Source: Fragilaria crotonensis
Lineage: Eukaryota; Bacillariophyta; Fragilariophyceae; Fragilariales; Fragilariaceae
DNA length: 49,312 bases
Direction of reading: 5' to 3'
Assembly: GCA_022925895.1 (NCBI GenBank)
Contig: JAKSYS010000481.1
Span: 1-49,312 of the forward strand
A program made the translations under genes and the position numbers. How positions within the stretch are numbered: the stretch's first letter is position 1; every line of letters begins with the position of its first letter. Below the pieces are notes generated by a model. It saw nothing but the letters and a program-made list of their open reading frames with translations. It was not told the origin of the DNA and did not search any database. Positions 46,441 through 49,312 of the stretch are shown here, one piece after another.

Positions 46441-46824
46441 ATGTCGTCGTCGGATCGCAAACCTGGGATGGCAAGTCCTTCCGAATTGCGAGAGTTCATT
46501 GCTGCCGCCGGCGACAAACTCGTCATTGTCGATGTCCGCAATCCAAATTTTGATGTGGAACCGGGAGACGCGAGATCTGTCGCACTAGCACCACTTCCGA
46601 ATCCCGAGACTCGACCCCGGGCGCAGCTACTGACCTTTGATCGAAACACCAGTACCATTCCCTTGCCGGATGCTGATAAGGGTGCCTATATTATAACACA
46701 CTGCGCAGCCGGATTCCGGGGAAGCGATGCCAAGAAGTATTTGGAGCAACATGGGTTCAAGAATGTCATCAATGGAGGTGGGCCGACGGAGAAGGAGCTT
46801 TGGGAGCTATATGGTGACAAGTAA
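46441..46824 (+). CDS. Small rhodanese-like sulfurtransferase, copy D
   Basis: 127 residues from the ATG at 46441. It starts MSSSDRKPGMASPSELREFI, has the active-site loop HCAAGFRG with Cys88 and ends KELWELYGDK. It is the most diverged intact copy at the loop (GAG to AAG, S/G to F). An in-frame ATG at 46351 would add MFLSSSLRRIIPSTAARAAT and more, a basic, Ser/Ala-rich, acid-free stretch resembling a mitochondrial presequence. The matching segment in copy B is also open, so targeting of the longer form is possible but unproven. Its 3' flank is homologous to those of B and C. Confidence 0.9.
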   Translation: MSSSDRKPGMASPSELREFIAAAGDKLVIVDVRNPNFDVEPGDARSVALAPLPNPETRPRAQLLTFDRNTSTIPLPDADKGAYIITHCAAGFRGSDAKKYLEQHGFKNVINGGGPTEKELWELYGDK

Positions 46825-47701
46825 GCTAGAAAAGTGCGATCTGCAATCTGAATTACAATCTTTTGTCGAGTTATGCATCGTGGTGGTGTCACTGTTTTTG
46901 TGACTCTCGTTGAATCTTGGGAGGTGTCGATTCGTGTTGGCTGCTGCGGATCCCATTGAGATCTACGCCGCGTGTGTGCAGTTGTATCCTTGGAACACGC
47001 TCGAGTACCAAGGCATGGAGCGCTTAGCAGTATTTTCAGTTCCTATCTCCGGCGGATGCCAAGCGAAACTCTTCGGTCGCAGGTTGCGTTGGTTTTGACT
47101 GTATCTGTGGCTCAATGTTGAGTACTTCGACCGGTAGTATGTCTAGTAGCAGCAGGTGCTACCTAAACAATGCTTCCATTGTTCCCTCGCAGTCGAAAGA
47201 TGTATGATAGAATGATAGATGATGTCGATGATTGATCATGGACGAAGTGCACGATGGAACAATGACATCCTGGTAATGCCAGCACCCAATTTGCTCAGTG
47301 TATCATACGTATGATATTAGCAGTTGTTAGTAATGGTACCTGGTACCTGGTAGCAATTCACAGCAACGATAGCATACTCGTGCATTGGGGTCTACCTGGT
47401 ACTGTGGTATTGTTTAGCATGTCAGAGAGTATCATACAATCATACAGTACCACAGGTCAGAATTTGAATTTTGAATTCTTTATATATATATAGGTACAAG
47501 TGAATCGTGAATTAATCGACGCGCATGGAGGGATATGGAACATGCATGCACAATGCACACTGTATGCCTCGCGCTTAGATTCGTGCAAGATTTCAAGTTA
47601 AGATTTCGTTGTCATTTGTTCCTCGCATGGCATTCCCGAGACGACCTTTGTTGAACTTCCATCCAACACACAACACGCCATCGAATAGAGTATAAAACAA
47701 A
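46825..47701. other. Intergenic region upstream of the ankyrin gene
   Basis: 46825-47200 is the shared rhodanese 3' flank (GAATCTTGGGAGGTGTCGATTC, CGGTAGTATGTCTAGTAGCAGCAGGTG). 47320-47460 is GGTACC/TACCTGGTA-rich. A short TA run lies at about 47480. TATAAAA at 47690 is only ~10 bp before the ATG, too close to act as its TATA box. Confidence 0.5.
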
Positions 47702-49312
47702 ATGACTGCACTAACGTATAAAGATAGACAATTGCTCTCGAACGCCGAAGATGGGAATGTGGACGGCGTTCGTAGGCTATTGCAAAACGGCGCCAATGCG
47801 AATGCCAAAGATAAACACGGGTTCACACCGCTATATTTGGCCTGCCTGTTTGGCCACGTTGACGTTGCTCGCGCATTGTTGGAACATGAAACTGTGGACG
47901 TGAATGCAACATCTAAAAAGAATGGTAATACTCCCCTTATGCTGGCCAGTTCTGGTGGTCACATTGAAATTGTTTGCGAATTGTTGAAGCAAGATTCGAT
48001 CAATGTGCATGCCAAGAATAACGACGGAATCACTTCCTTCATAACAGCCTGCGCTGGTGGTCACCTGGATGTTATCTGCGAATTACTAAAACAAGAGAAT
48101 TTGATTGCCAGTGCGAAATGCAATGGAGGGATGACATCGCTCATGATGGCCAGCGCTCATGGTCATGTTGCCGCTGTTCGCAAATTGTTGCAACAAGAGG
48201 GTGTGAATGTGAATGACAAGTGCAACAGTGGTGACACTGCTCTTATGTATGCCAGCATTGTCGGTCATGTAGACGTCGTTTGCGAATTATTGAAACACAA
48301 GGATCTGGATGTACATGCAAAATCAAGTCACGGAAGGACACCCCTCATGGTGGCCAGCTCTCACGGCCGTCTTGAAGTTGTCCGCAAATTGATAAGACAA
48401 GAGACTGCTGACGTGAATGACAAAACGGAGGATGGCCTCACATGCCTCATGTTGGCCTGCCAGGGTGGTCATGTTGACGTTGTTTGTGAACTGCTAAAGC
48501 AAAAGAACATCGAAGTCAATGTCAAGTGTCCTAGTGACGGCACCACGTCCCTCATGTTGGCCAGCGCTGGCGGTCATCATGCCGTTGTTTGCGAATTGTT
48601 GAAACACGAGCACATTGACGTGAATGCTCAAAATCATAGGCGGAGAACAGCCCTCGCAATGGCATGCACTTTTAGCCCGTGGAATGTTATTTGCGAACTG
48701 TTGAAAGACGAGAGAGTAGACGTCAGTGTCCGAGATCGATTTCGTTTCGCATACTGTTTTCATTTGGCTTGCAAAGGCGGTCATTTGGAAACTGTTCGCG
48801 AATTACTGAAACGTAAAGCAGTGGATGTCAATGGCAAAACACCACTCAACACGATGCCCCTGCTGCATTTCGCATTGGAGTCTGAAAACTTGGCAGTGTT
48901 CTGTGAGTTTTTGAGACACGACGAGGTTGACGTGAATGTCAAAGATCGAAACGGTGACACTCCCCTTATCATTTGCAGCAAAAGTGGTCGCCATGATGTG
49001 GTTTGCGAGTTGTTGAAACACGAGCGGGTGGAAGTGAATGCCAAAACTACGAAAGGCAACACCGCCTTGATCGAAGCCAGCAGAAATGGCCATTTGAACA
49101 TTGTTTGTGAGTTGTTGAGACACAACAACGTTGACATCAATGCCTGCAATGACCTGAACGAAACAGCCCTTCATTTGGCTAGTGTATTGGGCCATCTGGG
49201 GATTGTTGGCGAACTGTTGAAGGCTAAGAATTTGGATGTGAACGCTGCCAACATACACCGCGAGACCGCTCTTTTTGTGCCGTCAAGGGCGGCAATGGTA
49301 GTGTTGTTCGTG
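47702..49312 (+). CDS. Ankyrin-repeat protein, 3' end outside the window
   Basis: Open for 537 codons from ATG 47702 (MTALTYKDRQLLSNAEDGNV) to the window edge. It consists almost entirely of ankyrin repeats, about 15 units of 34-36 residues. The consensus is GxTPLMLASxxGHxxVVCELLK followed by ...xVDVNAK; examples are NTPLMLASSGGHIEIVCELL and TSLMLASAGGHHAVVCELLK. Ankyrin arrays bind partner proteins; no second domain or membrane segment is visible before the edge. At 49270-49275 the last repeat reads TALFVPSRA in this frame, but one more T in CTTTTT would give the expected TALFCAVKGGNG, so a one-base loss near the edge is likely. The several open minus-strand frames here are mirror images of the repeats. 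Strand and start are clear; the total length is unknown. Confidence 0.9.
   Translation, partial: MTALTYKDRQLLSNAEDGNVDGVRRLLQNGANANAKDKHGFTPLYLACLFGHVDVARALLEHETVDVNATSKKNGNTPLMLASSGGHIEIVCELLKQDSINVHAKNNDGITSFITACAGGHLDVICELLKQENLIASAKCNGGMTSLMMASAHGHVAAVRKLLQQEGVNVNDKCNSGDTALMYASIVGHVDVVCELLKHKDLDVHAKSSHGRTPLMVASSHGRLEVVRKLIRQETADVNDKTEDGLTCLMLACQGGHVDVVCELLKQKNIEVNVKCPSDGTTSLMLASAGGHHAVVCELLKHEHIDVNAQNHRRRTALAMACTFSPWNVICELLKDERVDVSVRDRFRFAYCFHLACKGGHLETVRELLKRKAVDVNGKTPLNTMPLLHFALESENLAVFCEFLRHDEVDVNVKDRNGDTPLIICSKSGRHDVVCELLKHERVEVNAKTTKGNTALIEASRNGHLNIVCELLRHNNVDINACNDLNETALHLASVLGHLGIVGELLKAKNLDVNAANIHRETALFVPSRAAMVVLFV

Noticed and set aside
47460-47500. TATATATATA run as a promoter of the ankyrin gene
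   Set aside because: About 210 bp upstream with no other support; a simple microsatellite is more likely.
47593-49258. Several open minus-strand frames opposite the ankyrin gene
   Set aside because: They mirror the repeat structure of the + strand array and have no domain of their own.

Overview
The window looks like nuclear DNA of a photosynthetic stramenopile, most likely a diatom. The reasons are: (i) a nuclear ClpP gene whose first exon encodes a signal peptide, as expected for import into a secondary plastid; (ii) short GT-AG introns of 76-330 nt; (iii) two complete Copia-type LTR retrotransposons resembling the diatom CoDi lineages; (iv) large, TE-rich, repeat-rich intergenic stretches. 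The species cannot be named from the sequence alone.

Layout. 1-3322: a plastid-type ClpP protease gene (+) converges on an Arc1p/AIMP1-like tRNA-binding cofactor gene (-). 3323-6328: intergenic, with GTAC-rich palindromic DNA and a tandem repeat of about 116 bp. 6329-8620: an H-NOX-containing guanylate cyclase, i.e. a candidate gas (NO/O2) sensor making cGMP. 9515-13591: a long, unidentified coiled-coil protein ending in a 297-bp tandem repeat. 15478-28381: a duplicated two-gene unit, beta-propeller membrane protein plus small rhodanese. In unit A (15478-18650) the rhodanese is a pseudogene; unit B (24607-28381) has both genes. Between the units lie a 5'-truncated LINE-like insertion flanked by 58-bp direct repeats (20813-22515) and a compound terminal-inverted-repeat element with TTA target duplications (23367-24147). 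31610-45027: two Copia elements inserted head to head, 156 bp apart. 45183-46824: two more rhodanese copies; the first has a Copia LTR ending 155 bp upstream of its ATG. 47702-end: an ankyrin-repeat gene on the + strand that runs off the window.

The most interesting signal is in the Copia pair. In both elements, which are clearly diverged from each other, gag and pol lie in the same reading frame and are separated by exactly one in-frame UGA followed by C (UGA-CUC and UGA-CAC). The protease active site lies shortly downstream. This suggests that Gag-Pol is made by UGA readthrough, an unusual strategy for Copia elements.

A caution applies to every gene call. Nearly all conserved genes carry single-base indels, many in homopolymers (C3, T4, A4, G4), including an element whose two LTRs are identical. 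That pattern fits residual long-read errors at least as well as gene decay. I therefore give spans across the breaks and call only the clearly eroded copies pseudogenes. All homology calls are by eye from recognised motifs; no database search was run.
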